Notes: a model not told the origin generated them from the letters alone. A stretch of 64,000 nucleotides of DNA from Catenuloplanes atrovinosus (GCF_031458235.1 NZ_JAVDYB010000001.1:8519001-8583000), one strand, 5' to 3'. Positions 18,301 to 27,369 are shown, counted from the first letter of the stretch. Numbers and translations are program-made.

Positions 18301-19447
18301 CCGGGCGCGGCGGAGTCTGCTGGTCACGGCCGTGGCGTCCGCGTCGGTGGGCACGGCGGACGGCGAGGAGCAGCCCAGCCGCTTCCTGCACGAGATCGGC
18401 GCGGAGGACGACGTACCGGCCGATGATTTCGATCTTCAGGGGCAGCGGCTGCCGCGCGCGCTGACGCTGGCCGCGCTGGTCGCGGAGTTGCGGACCGCGC
18501 TGACCGATCCGCGGTCGGGCGCGCACCGGAGGCGGGCCGCGGCCGGGGAACTCGCCCGGCTGGCCGCGGCCGGCGTGCCCGGCGCGCACCCGGACGAGTG
18601 GTGGGGCCTGCGCGCGCTCTCCGACGACCGGCCGCTGGCCGACGACGGCGAGCCGGTCCGGGTTACGCCGTCCACCATGGAGGGTGCGCTCCGGTGCAGC
18701 CTGCGCTGGCTGTTGGAACGGCACGGCGGCAACCCGCCGGCCGGCCCGGCGCAGGGGATCGGCAACCTGGTGCACGCGGCCGCGATGCTGGCCGAGGACG
18801 CGAACGCGGACCGGGAGCGGCTGATCGAGTACGTGGCCGGCCGCTTCCCGATGATCGAGCTGGCCGCGCGCTGGCTGGCCGGCCCGGAGCAGTCCCGGGC
18901 CGAGGGCATGGTCGACAAGCTGCTGCGCTGGCTGGCCGCGAACCCGCGCCGGCTGCTGGCCATCGAGCACGAGTTCGCGGTGCGCCTGGACGACGGCACG
19001 AAACGCCCGATCGACCTGGTCGGCCGGGTGGACCGGCTGGAGGTCGACGACGCCGGCCGGCTGGTCGTGGTGGACCTGAAGACCGGCCGGTCGACCGCGG
19101 TGACCACGGCGGACGTGGCCGAGCACCCGCAGCTGGCCGGCTACCAGGCCGCGGTCGAGGCGGGCGGGTTCGCGGACTTCGGCGTGGAGTCCGGCGGCGC
19201 CGCGCTGGTGCAGCTCGGCACGGACACCAAGGCCGCGCGCGAGCAGAGTCAGGGCGCGGTCGCCGACAGCCCGGACCCGGGCTGGGCGGAGGAGCTGGTC
19301 CGCCGCACCGCGGACACGATGGCCGCGTCCACGTTCTCCGCCGTGGTCAACAAGAAGTGCCGGACCTGCCCGGTGCAGACCGCCTGCCCGGTCTCCGGCC
19401 GCGGCCGGCAGGTCGTCGAACCCCCCACCAGGAGACCGGGTACGTGA
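15308..19447 (+). CDS. adnA: AdnA-like UvrD-family helicase / RecB-type nuclease
   Basis: 1379 aa. Walker A GGPGTGKT at 43-50, Walker B VYVDELADTD, later SF1 motifs including AHAAKGLEWDVV, and a C-terminal RecB-like nuclease domain with D1256-L-K1258. Four cysteines (C1130, then C1351-x2-C1354-x5-C1360) match the iron-sulfur clamp of AddB-type nucleases. With the next gene it should form the AdnAB complex that resects DNA double-strand breaks. Two low-complexity insertions (about 155-260 and 455-645) make it longer than I recall for mycobacterial AdnA (about 1050 aa). The stop overlaps the next start (GTGA). Assignment of A versus B rests on gene order. Confidence 0.87.
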   Translation: MTVLPRRTYRLVRRPPAAAPPLLPDAAHDRIVAHTDGPLLVVGGPGTGKTTTLVEAVAARVRAGTDPERILVLTFGRRAAQALRERIEARVAGLADRDVVHQPTVRTFHAYAYSLLRRAAAARGEPSPRLLTGPEQDLVIRELLEVVGDPDAITPPPAAGTRSPRYREPSAPGPRPDDPADDFADEVDRASEPRSGSPVSRDDGDRASESRPGGRTSRDDDAGADDRRAGAPRAGVTGVAGREEVAGPAGDDPYGWPAGLRPALRTRAFATQLRDLMLRAVERGIGPADLSRLGERLGRDDWPAAARFLREYAAVLALRDTTGRAAAAYDAAELVRAAMTLLTDDPELLESERRRIAHVYVDELADTDPAQVALLHLIAGGGLPLVAFADPDSSVYGFRGADPSIVAAFPARFRTASGAPAATVTRTISYRAPQGLLDALRRVGRRLRGPVTHRHLTVPPPPPAPPSASDAVAPDEAAGLTTATVTGGNEIAAGDAVSGGNEVAAGDAVSGGNEVAAGDAVSGGNETAADDAVTGGNEVAAGDADDAGKAAAHGEAGSQVGESIAGEIPRSDDAVAHRATAGAGGASAAVGEDVVDPSDAAEAADAARTGGTAETDDPTGTPSAAETEDTGNRAGAAAIGDTGASGEEAVRVRTFRSAVAESAYVAHALREAHLLRGIPWSRMAVVVRSTMLQLPPLQRALHAAGVPTVTYAEDLPLHLQPAVAPLLLALRCALEPDALDEDAAVTLLHSPLGGADPLAERRLRQGLRALAHRTGDRRSSGELIAAVLRDPSPLDGVDRRWARPARAVAALLETVRRAAADPRNSVEDVLWALWRATGLADRWYAASVRGTPPRAGESGHVERARADAADRDLDSVLVLFDAAARFADRLPGARTEVFLDHVLGQDLPADSIAPSADRGDAVRLLTAHAAKGLEWDVVAIAGVQEGVWPDLRLRGSLLGSERLVDLLSGRTAPEAAALAGQTSALLDEERRLFYVAASRARRSLLVTAVASASVGTADGEEQPSRFLHEIGAEDDVPADDFDLQGQRLPRALTLAALVAELRTALTDPRSGAHRRRAAAGELARLAAAGVPGAHPDEWWGLRALSDDRPLADDGEPVRVTPSTMEGALRCSLRWLLERHGGNPPAGPAQGIGNLVHAAAMLAEDANADRERLIEYVAGRFPMIELAARWLAGPEQSRAEGMVDKLLRWLAANPRRLLAIEHEFAVRLDDGTKRPIDLVGRVDRLEVDDAGRLVVVDLKTGRSTAVTTADVAEHPQLAGYQAAVEAGGFADFGVESGGAALVQLGTDTKAAREQSQGAVADSPDPGWAEELVRRTADTMAASTFSAVVNKKCRTCPVQTACPVSGRGRQVVEPPTRRPGT
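16766..16945 (+). repeat. five in-frame 36-bp repeats inside adnA
   Basis: Five tandem 36-bp units encode GGNEVAAGDAVS-like 12-residue repeats, within a long insertion between helicase motifs. Units 2 and 3 are near-identical; unit 5 is degenerate. Being a multiple of three, copy-number change would not shift the frame. Confidence 0.85.
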
Positions 19448-22400
19448 CGGATCAACCCGCCCTCTTCGCCGCGGCGGAGAAGCCGCGCCGGATCAGGGCC
19501 GATGCCGGGCCCCGGTTCACGCCCGGCGAACTGGCCCGGCTGCTGCGGCTGCACGCGCCCACGCCGGAGCAGGCCGCGATCATCTCCGCGCCGGTGGAGC
19601 CGCTGCTGGTGGTGGCCGGCGCCGGGTCCGGCAAGACCGAGACGATGGCCGCGCGCGTGGTCTGGCTGGTGGCCAACGGGTACGTACGCCCCGAGCAGAT
19701 CCTCGGCCTGACGTTCACCCGCAAGGCCGCGGGCGAGCTGGCGCACCGCGTCCGGACCCGGCTCGGCCAGCTGGTCCGCCGCCTGGGCCGGGAGATCGCG
19801 GGCGAGCCGACCGTGGCGACGTACCACTCGTACGCGGCCCGGGTGGTCACCGAGCACGGCCTGCGCGGGGGATTCGAGCCGTCCACCCGGCTGCTCACCG
19901 AGGCGTCCCGCTGGCAGCTGGTCGACATGCTGGTCCGCAACTTCCCGGGCGACCTGGGCGCGGTCGGCCGCGCCCCCGGCACGATCACGGACGCGGTGCT
20001 GGCGCTCTCCGGTGAGCTGGCCGAGCACCTGGTCAGCACGGACGAGCTGGCGAGCTGGACCGGGCGGTTCATCGGCGAGGTGCGCGGCGTGCCGGGCTCG
20101 CCGGGGAAGCCGGTGCGCGACGTGCTGTCCCGCCAGCAGGCCCGGCTCGGCGTGCTGCCGCTGGTCCGCGCGTACGAGGCGCGTAAGGCCGAACTGGAGG
20201 CGATGGACTTCGGCGACCAGCTCGCCCGCGCCGCGCGCGTCGCCCGCGACCACCCGGAGGTGGGCCGGATCGAGCGGGACCGCTACCGGGTGGTGCTGCT
20301 CGACGAGTACCAGGACACCAGCCACGCGCAGGTGGTGATGCTGCGCGCGCTGTTCGGCGACGGGCACCCGGTCACCGCGGTCGGCGACCCGTGCCAGTCC
20401 ATCTACGGCTGGCGCGGCGCCAGCGCCGGCACGCTGGACCGGTTTCCCGGGGACTTCACGCACCGGGACGGGCGGATCGCGCCGACCAGCGCACTGACCA
20501 GGTCGTGGCGGAACCGGCCGGAGATATTGGAGATCGCGAACGCGCTGTCGCTGCCGCTGCGCACCGCGGGCGCGCGGGTGGCGGCGCTGCGGCCGACGCC
20601 GGGCACGGCCGAGCCGCTCGGCGGGCACACGGTCCGGGCCGCGCTGCTGTCCACGCACGACGCGGAGGCGGACTGGATCGCCGACGGGATCGTCCGGGCC
20701 TGGCAGGCCGCGGGGGAGGACGACGCCGCGCTGCCGGAGGAGATCCCGGTCGAGAAACGGCCGACGACCGCGGTGCTGGTCCGGCTGCGCAGCCAGATCC
20801 CGGTGATCGAGGACGCGCTGCGCGCCCGCGGCGTACCCGTGGAGGTCGTGGGTCTGGGTGGCCTGCTGGACACGCCCGAGGTGCGCGACGTGGTGAGCAC
20901 GCTGCGGGTGCTGGCCGACCCGGCCGACGGCGCGTCGCTGCTGCGGCTGCTCACCGGCCCGCGCTGGCGGATCGGGCCGCGCGACCTGGTGGCGCTGCAC
21001 CGGCGCGCGCAGCGGCTGGCGGCGGCGCGCCGCGACGAGGCCGAGGACACCGTGATCCGCGATCCGCTGGACGAGGCGACGCTGGTCGAGGCGCTGGCCG
21101 ACCTGGGCCTGCCGCAGCAGTACTCGGCGGAGGGCTATCACCGGCTGCACGCGTACGCGGCCGAGCTGGAGCTGCTCCGCGACCGCCTGGACCAGCCGCT
21201 GCCGGACCTGGTCGCGGACGTGGAGCGGACCATCGGCCTGGACGTGGAGGTGGCGGTGCGCGCGTCCGCGGCCGGGGACGCCGGCCTGGCCCGCGCGCAC
21301 CTGGACGCGCTCGGCGACGTGGCGGCCCGGTTCGCCGGCGAGGCGGACGGCGGCACACTCTCCGGTTTCCTGGCGTTCCTGGCCGCGGCCGAGGAGGAGG
21401 AGCGCGGGCTCGCGCCCGGCCAGGTCGACGTGGTCGAGGGCGCGGTGCAGATCCTCACCGCGCACGCGGCGAAGGGCCTGGAGTGGGACGTGGTCGCGGT
21501 CGCCGGGCTGACCCGCGACGTGTGGCCGGGCCCGGTCCGCGCGTCCGATCACTACCTGGCCGGCATCGGCGTGCTGCCGTTCCCGCTGCGCGGCGACCGG
21601 GACGGGCTGCCGGCGCTGGACCTGTCCGGCGCGGAGACGCAGCGCGACGTGGCCGGCGCGCTGGAGCGGTTCGCGCGGGACTGGCGCGAGCACGACGAGC
21701 GCGAGGAGCGGCGGCTCGCCTACGTGGCGGTGACCCGGCCGCGCCGGCTGCTGCTCTGCTCCGGCTACTGGTGGGGCGACCGGGTCGTCCGGCCGCGCGG
21801 CGCGTCCGTGTTCCTCGAGGAGATCCGCGCGTCGTGCCTGGCCGGTCACGGCGACGTCCCGGTCTGGGAGCCGCCGCCGGAGCCGGGCGCGACCAACCCC
21901 GGAGCATCCGCCGCGGTACGCGCGGAGTGGCCGTCCGACCCCCTCGGCGCGCGCCGTCCCGCGCTGGAGGAGGCGGCCGACCTGGTCCGCGAGCTGCTGG
22001 CGGCGGAGCAGGCCGCGCCGGAGGAGCCGGCCGAGCCGCCGGCGGTGAGCCCGCTGGAGGAGGCGCTCGGCGCGCCGCCCGCGCCGTCCACCGAGGACGC
22101 CCCGGAGTCCGCCCCGGCGGAGGCGGCGGACGCGACCGATCCGGCCCTGGAGGCGGAGATCGCGGGCTGGCGGCGGGAGGCGGACCTGCTGCTGGCCGAG
22201 CGCGCCGAGCACGCCCGCCGGGACGGCCCGCTGGAGGTGGCGCTGCCCGGCCACCTCTCCGTGTCGCAGCTCGTCACGCTGCACCGGGACCCGCAGGCGC
22301 TGGCCCGCGCGCTGCGCCGGCCGATGCCGGCCGCGCCCGCGCCGTACGCGCGCCGCGGCACCGCGTTCCACGCCTGGCTGGAGCAGCGCTTCGGCACCGT

Positions 22401-22863
22401 ACGCCTGCTGGATCTGGACGAGTTGCCCGGCGCGGCCGACGCGGACGCCGCGGCCGACACCGAACTGGCCGACCTCCAGGCGCGCTTCCTGGCCGGCGAG
22501 TGGGCGGACCGGACGCCGATCGAGGTGGAGGTGCCGTTCGCGACCGTGATCGGCGGCGTGGTGGTCCGGGGCCGGATGGACGCGGTGTTCGCCGCGCTCG
22601 GCGGCCGGTACGACGTGGTCGACTGGAAGACCGGCGCGCGGCCGTCCGGCGAGGCGGCGCGGGCCGCGGCGGTGCAGCTGGCCGCGTACCGGCTGGCCTG
22701 GGCCGCGCTGGCCGGCGTGCCGGTGGAGCACGTGCGGGCCGCGTTCTACTACGTGCGGGACGACGTGACGGTGCGCCCGGCGGACCTGCTCGACCGGGAG
22801 GCGCTGACGGAGCTGGTCGAATCCGTCCCGTCCGCGCGATCCGTTTCGCCGATTCGGTCGTAG
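19444..22863 (+). CDS. adnB: AdnB-like UvrD-family helicase / RecB-type nuclease
   Basis: 1139 aa. Start GTG 19444 overlaps the adnA stop. Walker A GAGSGKT at 59-65, VVLLDEYQDTS (Walker B), GDPCQSIYGWRGA, TAHAAKGLEWDVVAV, and a C-terminal RecB-like nuclease core YDVVDWKTG with D1060/K1062. Unlike its neighbour it lacks the CxxCx5C cluster. Partner of AdnA in ATP-dependent end resection. An acidic Glu/Ala/Pro linker (about 855-905) precedes the nuclease domain. The longer open frame upstream within adnA is not the gene. Confidence 0.9.
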   Translation: MTDQPALFAAAEKPRRIRADAGPRFTPGELARLLRLHAPTPEQAAIISAPVEPLLVVAGAGSGKTETMAARVVWLVANGYVRPEQILGLTFTRKAAGELAHRVRTRLGQLVRRLGREIAGEPTVATYHSYAARVVTEHGLRGGFEPSTRLLTEASRWQLVDMLVRNFPGDLGAVGRAPGTITDAVLALSGELAEHLVSTDELASWTGRFIGEVRGVPGSPGKPVRDVLSRQQARLGVLPLVRAYEARKAELEAMDFGDQLARAARVARDHPEVGRIERDRYRVVLLDEYQDTSHAQVVMLRALFGDGHPVTAVGDPCQSIYGWRGASAGTLDRFPGDFTHRDGRIAPTSALTRSWRNRPEILEIANALSLPLRTAGARVAALRPTPGTAEPLGGHTVRAALLSTHDAEADWIADGIVRAWQAAGEDDAALPEEIPVEKRPTTAVLVRLRSQIPVIEDALRARGVPVEVVGLGGLLDTPEVRDVVSTLRVLADPADGASLLRLLTGPRWRIGPRDLVALHRRAQRLAAARRDEAEDTVIRDPLDEATLVEALADLGLPQQYSAEGYHRLHAYAAELELLRDRLDQPLPDLVADVERTIGLDVEVAVRASAAGDAGLARAHLDALGDVAARFAGEADGGTLSGFLAFLAAAEEEERGLAPGQVDVVEGAVQILTAHAAKGLEWDVVAVAGLTRDVWPGPVRASDHYLAGIGVLPFPLRGDRDGLPALDLSGAETQRDVAGALERFARDWREHDEREERRLAYVAVTRPRRLLLCSGYWWGDRVVRPRGASVFLEEIRASCLAGHGDVPVWEPPPEPGATNPGASAAVRAEWPSDPLGARRPALEEAADLVRELLAAEQAAPEEPAEPPAVSPLEEALGAPPAPSTEDAPESAPAEAADATDPALEAEIAGWRREADLLLAERAEHARRDGPLEVALPGHLSVSQLVTLHRDPQALARALRRPMPAAPAPYARRGTAFHAWLEQRFGTVRLLDLDELPGAADADAAADTELADLQARFLAGEWADRTPIEVEVPFATVIGGVVVRGRMDAVFAALGGRYDVVDWKTGARPSGEAARAAAVQLAAYRLAWAALAGVPVEHVRAAFYYVRDDVTVRPADLLDREALTELVESVPSARSVSPIRS

Positions 22864-23027
22864 TGGCTTGGTAAGGAGCCGTACGGCCGATGCGCGGCGA
22901 TGTTCGGGTGAGGGGATGGGTCCGATGGGCGACTGTGCACGACCCCTTGACACGACATGCTATGCGCTTGGGCGAGACGTTGAGATATGTCAACTCGTCG
23001 TCGGATAACGCAAACGGGGGTTCTGCG

Positions 23028-23219
23028 GTGAGCAACGGAAAGGGCGGGATACGGGAGATGACGCTGGTCTTCACGCTGGCGTTGCTGGGGGTGGGGCTGG
23101 CCTCGCTGCTGGCGTTCATTCCCTGGTACGAGACGTCCGCGGCGGAGAGCGCGATAGTCGACGTCCGGATTCCACTCTTCGACCCGCCCGACTCGGCGGC
23201 ACAGGGTTCGGGGCGATAG
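23028..23219 (+). CDS. small single-pass membrane protein, 63 aa
   Basis: 63 aa. Start GTG 23028, with a G-run (23015-23020) as a possible ribosome site; an internal ATG (EMTLVFTLALL) is an alternative. One hydrophobic helix (about 11-32) then an Asp/Pro-rich tail. No family recognised. Upstream DNA has a TTGACA (22947-22952) without a good partner -10 box, and a short inverted repeat GTTGA...TCAAC near 22979-22994. A strong terminator follows immediately. Confidence 0.6.
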   Translation: MSNGKGGIREMTLVFTLALLGVGLASLLAFIPWYETSAAESAIVDVRIPLFDPPDSAAQGSGR

Positions 23220-23223
23220 CGAG

Positions 23224-23253
23224 AAGGGGCGGTCCGCGACGGACCGCCCCTTT
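23224..23253. terminator. bidirectional intrinsic terminator
   Basis: Perfect 12-bp stem (23224-23235 / 23241-23252) with a 5-nt loop, A/T flanked, between the small membrane protein and the convergent TauE gene. Confidence 0.85.
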
Positions 23254-24185
23254 CACGTTCGGTTCGCGGCGGCGCGGTGCCTCTCCGCCTCGGCGTCGAT
23301 CGCCTCGGCCGTCTCCAGGTCGCGGTAGGCGCGGTACTGCGCGAGCGAGTACGCGATCGCGGCGGCCCAGATCAGGCAGATCACCGCGTAGACCGGGTAC
23401 CGGACGGTGTCCGGCGCGTCGATCCAGTCGCTGCGCAGCAGCGAGCGCGTGTTGGTCAGCACGATGACGCCGCCGACCGCGGAGCCCAGAATCCGCGGCG
23501 GGATGTGCCGGACCAGCCAGGCCGCGATCGGTGCGGCCACCACGCCGCCGAGCAGCAGCGCCGCCACCCACACCACGTCGATGTTCTCGCGGCCGATGCC
23601 GGCCAGGAAGCCGGCGCTGGCCGCGATCGCCACGACGAACTCACTGGTGTCGATGGAGCCGATCACCTTGCGCGGCTCCAGGCGCCCGCTGGCCAGGATG
23701 GCCGGCGTGCCGACCGGGCCCCAGCCACCGCCGCCGGTGGCGTCCACGAAGCCGCCGAACAGGCCGAGCGGTGCCAGGAAACGCTTGCGCAGCGGCTGGC
23801 CGAGCCGGCCCCGGGGCAGGCCCCACGCGGTGAACCGGACCAGGATGTAGACGCCCAGCGTCAGCAGGATCAGCGCCATGATCGGCGCCGCGACCTCGGT
23901 GGAGAGGTGGGAGAGGAACGTCGCGCCGGCGAACGCGCCGATGCCGCCCGGAATGCCGATCTTCGCGACCACCCGCCAGTCGACGTTGCCGAACCGCCAG
24001 TGCGCCGCGCCGGAGACCAGCGTGGTGCCGATCTCCGCCAGATGCACGGTCGCGGACGCCGCGGCCGGGTTCGTGCCGATGGCCAGCAACAGCGTGGTGG
24101 AGGTGACGCCGTACGCCATGCCGAGGCTGCCGTCGACGAGCTGGGCGCCCAGCCCCACCAGGGCGAGCAGGACGAGTTTCCGCAT
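23253..24185 (-). CDS. TauE/SafE-family sulfite/organosulfonate permease
   Basis: 310 aa with about 8 hydrophobic helices. Conserved features include GLGAQLVDGSLGMAYG at the N-terminus and GGFVDATGGGGWGP at the repeat boundary, typical of the TSUP (TauE/SafE/YfcA) family that moves sulfite or sulfonates. ATG 24185 is preceded by GGAAGGAG. It follows an Rrf2 regulator and a sulfonate-type ABC transporter on the same strand (17-base gap to the regulator), suggesting one sulfur-metabolism operon. Confidence 0.87.
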   Translation of the reverse strand: MRKLVLLALVGLGAQLVDGSLGMAYGVTSTTLLLAIGTNPAAASATVHLAEIGTTLVSGAAHWRFGNVDWRVVAKIGIPGGIGAFAGATFLSHLSTEVAAPIMALILLTLGVYILVRFTAWGLPRGRLGQPLRKRFLAPLGLFGGFVDATGGGGWGPVGTPAILASGRLEPRKVIGSIDTSEFVVAIAASAGFLAGIGRENIDVVWVAALLLGGVVAAPIAAWLVRHIPPRILGSAVGGVIVLTNTRSLLRSDWIDAPDTVRYPVYAVICLIWAAAIAYSLAQYRAYRDLETAEAIDAEAERHRAAANRT

Positions 24186-24202
24186 GTGCCGCTCCTTCCG
24201 TG

Positions 24203-24637
24203 CTACGTGGTCGCCGCCCCCTGGCGGGACTTGGTGAGCAGGTCGGCGAGCGTGGCCGTGTCGACGACCTCCTCGATCGCCTCGTGCACGGCCAGCCACA
24301 CGTCGGTCAGGCCGGCCGCGACCCCGTGATAGCCGGCCGCGTCCGCGGGCAGCCCGCGGACCATGGTCAGCGAGCCGCTCACCGCCCGCAGGACGTCGCC
24401 GACCGTGATCTCGTCGGCCGGCCGGACCAGTGCGTAGCCGCCCTCGACGCCGCGGTGGCTGTGCAGCAGACCGGCCCGGCGCAGGTCCAGCAGGATGCCC
24501 TGGAGGAAGCTGAGCGGGATCTCCTGGGCGGACGCGAGCGCGGCCGCCTTGACCAGCTCGCGGGTCTCCCCGCGGTCGGCGTCCGCGATGGCCAGCATCG
24601 CGCGGACCGCGTAGTCGCTGCGCGCCGAGACGTACAT
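24203..24637 (-). CDS. Rrf2-family transcriptional regulator
   Basis: 144 aa. N-terminal winged helix (YVSARSDYAVRAMLAIAD, then IPLSFLQGILLDLRRAGLLHSHRGVEGGYAL). It lacks all cysteines, so it cannot hold the Fe-S cluster of IscR/NsrR; in that respect it resembles CymR, a sulfur regulator. It is embedded between a TauE permease and a sulfonate-type ABC transporter, so control of sulfur-source uptake is the likely job. A candidate operator is seen upstream of the transporter operon at 27377-27393. Confidence 0.88.
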   Translation of the reverse strand: MYVSARSDYAVRAMLAIADADRGETRELVKAAALASAQEIPLSFLQGILLDLRRAGLLHSHRGVEGGYALVRPADEITVGDVLRAVSGSLTMVRGLPADAAGYHGVAAGLTDVWLAVHEAIEEVVDTATLADLLTKSRQGAATT

Positions 24638-24652
24638 GCGGGTCTCCTACCG

Positions 24653-25537
24653 TTAGCTGTTGCGGTCCAGCAGTCCCCAGCGGCGCCGGATGGCCCGGTC
24701 CGCGGCGCCGAACGCGGCGTCCGCGAGCAGGCCGAAGACCAGGATCGCGATCATGATGGAGATGAGCCGTTCGGTGTCGCTGAGCTCGCGCGCGTACTGC
24801 AGCTGCGCGCCGATCGACGTCTTGGTCGCGATCACCACCAGCAGCTCGCCGGCCATCAGGCTGCGCCAGGCGAACGCCCAGCCCTGCTTGAGCCCGGCGA
24901 CGATGGCGGGCAGCGCGGCCGGCGCGATCACGTACCGGTAGAGGTTGATCCCGCGCGCGCCGATGTTGTGCCCGGCACGGCGCAGCAGCGGCGGCACGTA
25001 GTCGACGCCGTGGATCACGCCGTTCGCGATCGAGGGCGCGGCGCCGAGCACCACCACGAAGAAGATCGCCTGCTCGCTGAGCTGGTAGAGCATGATGGCC
25101 AGCGGGAACCAGGCGATCGACGGCATGGTCTGCAACGCGGTGATCATCGAGCCGATCGCGGCCCGCAGGATTCTGCTGCTGGAGACCGCGAGGCCGAGCA
25201 CCAGGCCGACGACGACCGCGGCCGCGAAGCCGACGCCGGCCCGCCGCGCGGTGGTGCCCACGCCGGACCAGAACGCCTCGGACCGCACGTAGTTCCAGAG
25301 GTCCGGGAACACCCGGTCCGGGCCGGGCAGCGTCCAGACCGGCTTCCACCCGGACCAGACCACGATCTGCCAGATCAGGACGGCGAGCGCGATCGCGGTG
25401 AGCTTCGGCCAGGTCTGGAACCAGATCCTGCTGGCCCGGGACGGCCCCTTCTCCCGGCTGGCGATCTCGAGCGCGTCGAGCCCGGAGATCGCGTCGGTCT
25501 TCGGCGCGCCCGTCGAGCTGAGCGTGTCACTGGCCAT
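24653..25537 (-). CDS. ABC transporter permease, nitrate/sulfonate/taurine type (SsuC-like)
   Basis: 294 aa. After a soluble stretch of about 40 residues there are about 6 hydrophobic helices and the BPD inner-membrane signature in PSIANGVIHGVDYVPPLLRRA. It is the membrane channel of the importer encoded with the upstream ATPase and lipoprotein. Its ATG at 25537 overlaps the ATPase stop by 11 bases, implying coupled translation. Confidence 0.88.
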   Translation of the reverse strand: MASDTLSSTGAPKTDAISGLDALEIASREKGPSRASRIWFQTWPKLTAIALAVLIWQIVVWSGWKPVWTLPGPDRVFPDLWNYVRSEAFWSGVGTTARRAGVGFAAAVVVGLVLGLAVSSSRILRAAIGSMITALQTMPSIAWFPLAIMLYQLSEQAIFFVVVLGAAPSIANGVIHGVDYVPPLLRRAGHNIGARGINLYRYVIAPAALPAIVAGLKQGWAFAWRSLMAGELLVVIATKTSIGAQLQYARELSDTERLISIMIAILVFGLLADAAFGAADRAIRRRWGLLDRNS

Positions 25538-26303
25538 GGCGGATGACCTCCCTGCGCAGCCGGTCGGTGACGTCGGCCGCGATCGCGGCGACCTCGGGCG
25601 CGTCGATGCGCCGGGGCCGCGGCGCGTCGACCGTGGTTTCGTGGATGATCCGGCCGGGCCGGCTGGAGAGCAGCACGATCCGGTCCGCCAGCCGGGCGGC
25701 CTCGCGCACGTTGTGCGTCACGAACAGCACGGTCAGCTGGCGCTCCAGGTAGATGCGCTCCAGCTCGTCGTGCAGGATGTCCCGGGTCATCGCGTCCAGC
25801 GCGCCGAACGGCTCGTCCATCAGCAGCACGGGCGTGTCCAGCGCCAGCGTGCGGGCCAGCGCGACCCGCTGCCGCATGCCGCCGGAGAGCTGGTGCGGCC
25901 GGTGTCTGCCGAAGTCGCCCAGGTGCACGGTGCGCAGCAGCTCCGCGGCCTTGTCCCGGCGCTGCTGCCGGTTCAGCCCGCGCAGCTTGAGCGGCAGCTC
26001 CACATTCGCGCCGACGCTCAGCCAGGGGAACAGCGCCGACTCCTGGAACATCAGACCGGGCCGCGCGCCGCCGGCCACCTCGATCGAGCCGCCGGTGGGC
26101 GAGTCGAGCCCGGCGACCAGGCTGAGCAGCGTGCTCTTGCCGCAGCCGGACGCGCCGACCAGGCAGACGAACTCGCCGGGCCGGACCGTGAGATCGAGGC
26201 CGTCCAGTGCCAGGACCGCCTCACTGCCGCGACCGTAGACCTTGGTCACCCCGGAGAGCGCGACCGCGGCGGTCGCGCTCTCCTTCACGGGCACGGCCGT
26301 CAC
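25527..26303 (-). CDS. ABC transporter ATP-binding protein, nitrate/sulfonate/taurine type (SsuB-like)
   Basis: 258 aa. Walker A GASGCGKST, Q-loop MFQESALFPW, signature LSGGMRQRV, Walker B VLLMDEPFGALD and the switch His in FVTHNVREA. It powers sulfonate-type import. GTG start at 26303 overlaps the stop of the binding-protein gene (GTGA). Part of the operon running binding protein, ATPase, permease, Rrf2, TauE. Confidence 0.9.
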   Translation of the reverse strand: MTAVPVKESATAAVALSGVTKVYGRGSEAVLALDGLDLTVRPGEFVCLVGASGCGKSTLLSLVAGLDSPTGGSIEVAGGARPGLMFQESALFPWLSVGANVELPLKLRGLNRQQRRDKAAELLRTVHLGDFGRHRPHQLSGGMRQRVALARTLALDTPVLLMDEPFGALDAMTRDILHDELERIYLERQLTVLFVTHNVREAARLADRIVLLSSRPGRIIHETTVDAPRPRRIDAPEVAAIAADVTDRLRREVIRHGQ

Positions 26304-27355
26304 GGCTGTGCGACCTCGGGCTGTCCGGCGGCCTTCAGGGCCTCGTTCAGGTACGACAGGTCGTAGAGGCCGTTCAGGTCGACCGGCTGGGTGAGCTCCA
26401 CCGCGACGGCGTGGTCCAGGCCGGTCTTGAGCGAGGACGCGATCGGGTCGTTGGTGAACTCGATCGTCTTCCAGGCCTGCGCGATCAGCTCCAGGTCCAG
26501 CGGCTTTCCGGTGATCTTGCCGATGTGGTCGGAGATCGCCTTCTGCGAGTCCGCCTCGTTGGCGTGCAGGTAGTCGTTCGCCGCCACCTGGCCCGCGACC
26601 AGCGCCTTGACCACGTCCGGGTGCGCCTTGAGGAACTTGGTGCTGACGATCAGGTTCGTGATCACGAACTTGCCGTCCGGCCACAGGTCGCGCTCGTCGA
26701 CCAGGACCTTGCCGCCCTCGTTGACCAGCCGGGAGACGAACGGCTCCGGCACCCACGCGCCCTGGATCGCGCCGCTGCGGAACGTCTCCACGGTCTGCGC
26801 GTTCTCCTGCGGCACGATCGAGACGTCGCCCCCGCCCTCCTTGGTGGCGGTGAGGCCCTTCTCCTTCAGCCAGTAGCGGAACGCCACGTCCTGCGTGTTG
26901 CCCAGCTGCGGCGTGGCGATCTTCTTGCCCTTGAGGTCCTCGACGCCGTTGATGTCCGGCTTGACCACCAGCGCGACGCCGCCGGACGCGGAGCCGGAGA
27001 CCACCCGGACCGCCTCGCCGTTCGACTTCGAGTGCGCGTTGACGGTCGGGTTCGGCCCGATGTAGGTGGCGTCGATCGCGTCCGAGAACAGCGCCTCCAC
27101 CGCGGCCGGGCCGGCGTTGAAGGTCTTGGTCTCGAGCGTGACGTTGCTGCCGAGCTTGTCCTGGAAGATGCCCTTTTCCACGCCCACGACGGCGGAGGCG
27201 TGCGTGATGTTCGGGAAGTATCCGAGCCGCAGCGTGACCGGACCACCGTCCGCGCCGGCGGCCTCGTCGGAGCTGCCGCAGGCGGCGAGCGCGCCCACGG
27301 TGGCCGTGGCGAGTGCCACGGCGGCGGCCAGGGTTCGCAGCCGAAGAGAGCTCAT
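26300..27355 (-). CDS. lipoprotein substrate-binding protein, nitrate/sulfonate/taurine type (SsuA-like)
   Basis: 351 aa. Lipobox LAAC with Cys26 at the end of a signal peptide. The mature part has the SsuA/NMT1-like pattern: VTLRLGYFPNITHASAVVG, DATYIGPNPTVNAH, and GAWVPEPF. It captures the sulfur- or nitrogen-containing substrate outside the membrane. Ligand is inferred from the neighbouring TauE and Rrf2 genes, so a sulfonate is likelier than nitrate. First gene of its operon; the AT-rich leader carries promoter-like and operator-like sequences. Confidence 0.9.
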   Translation of the reverse strand: MSSLRLRTLAAAVALATATVGALAACGSSDEAAGADGGPVTLRLGYFPNITHASAVVGVEKGIFQDKLGSNVTLETKTFNAGPAAVEALFSDAIDATYIGPNPTVNAHSKSNGEAVRVVSGSASGGVALVVKPDINGVEDLKGKKIATPQLGNTQDVAFRYWLKEKGLTATKEGGGDVSIVPQENAQTVETFRSGAIQGAWVPEPFVSRLVNEGGKVLVDERDLWPDGKFVITNLIVSTKFLKAHPDVVKALVAGQVAANDYLHANEADSQKAISDHIGKITGKPLDLELIAQAWKTIEFTNDPIASSLKTGLDHAVAVELTQPVDLNGLYDLSYLNEALKAAGQPEVAQP

Positions 27356-27369
27356 CGAGATCCAATCCA

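Noticed and set aside
15125-22953. Very long open frames antisense to adnA and adnB
   Set aside because: Shadows of GC-rich codon bias opposite well-supported helicase genes.
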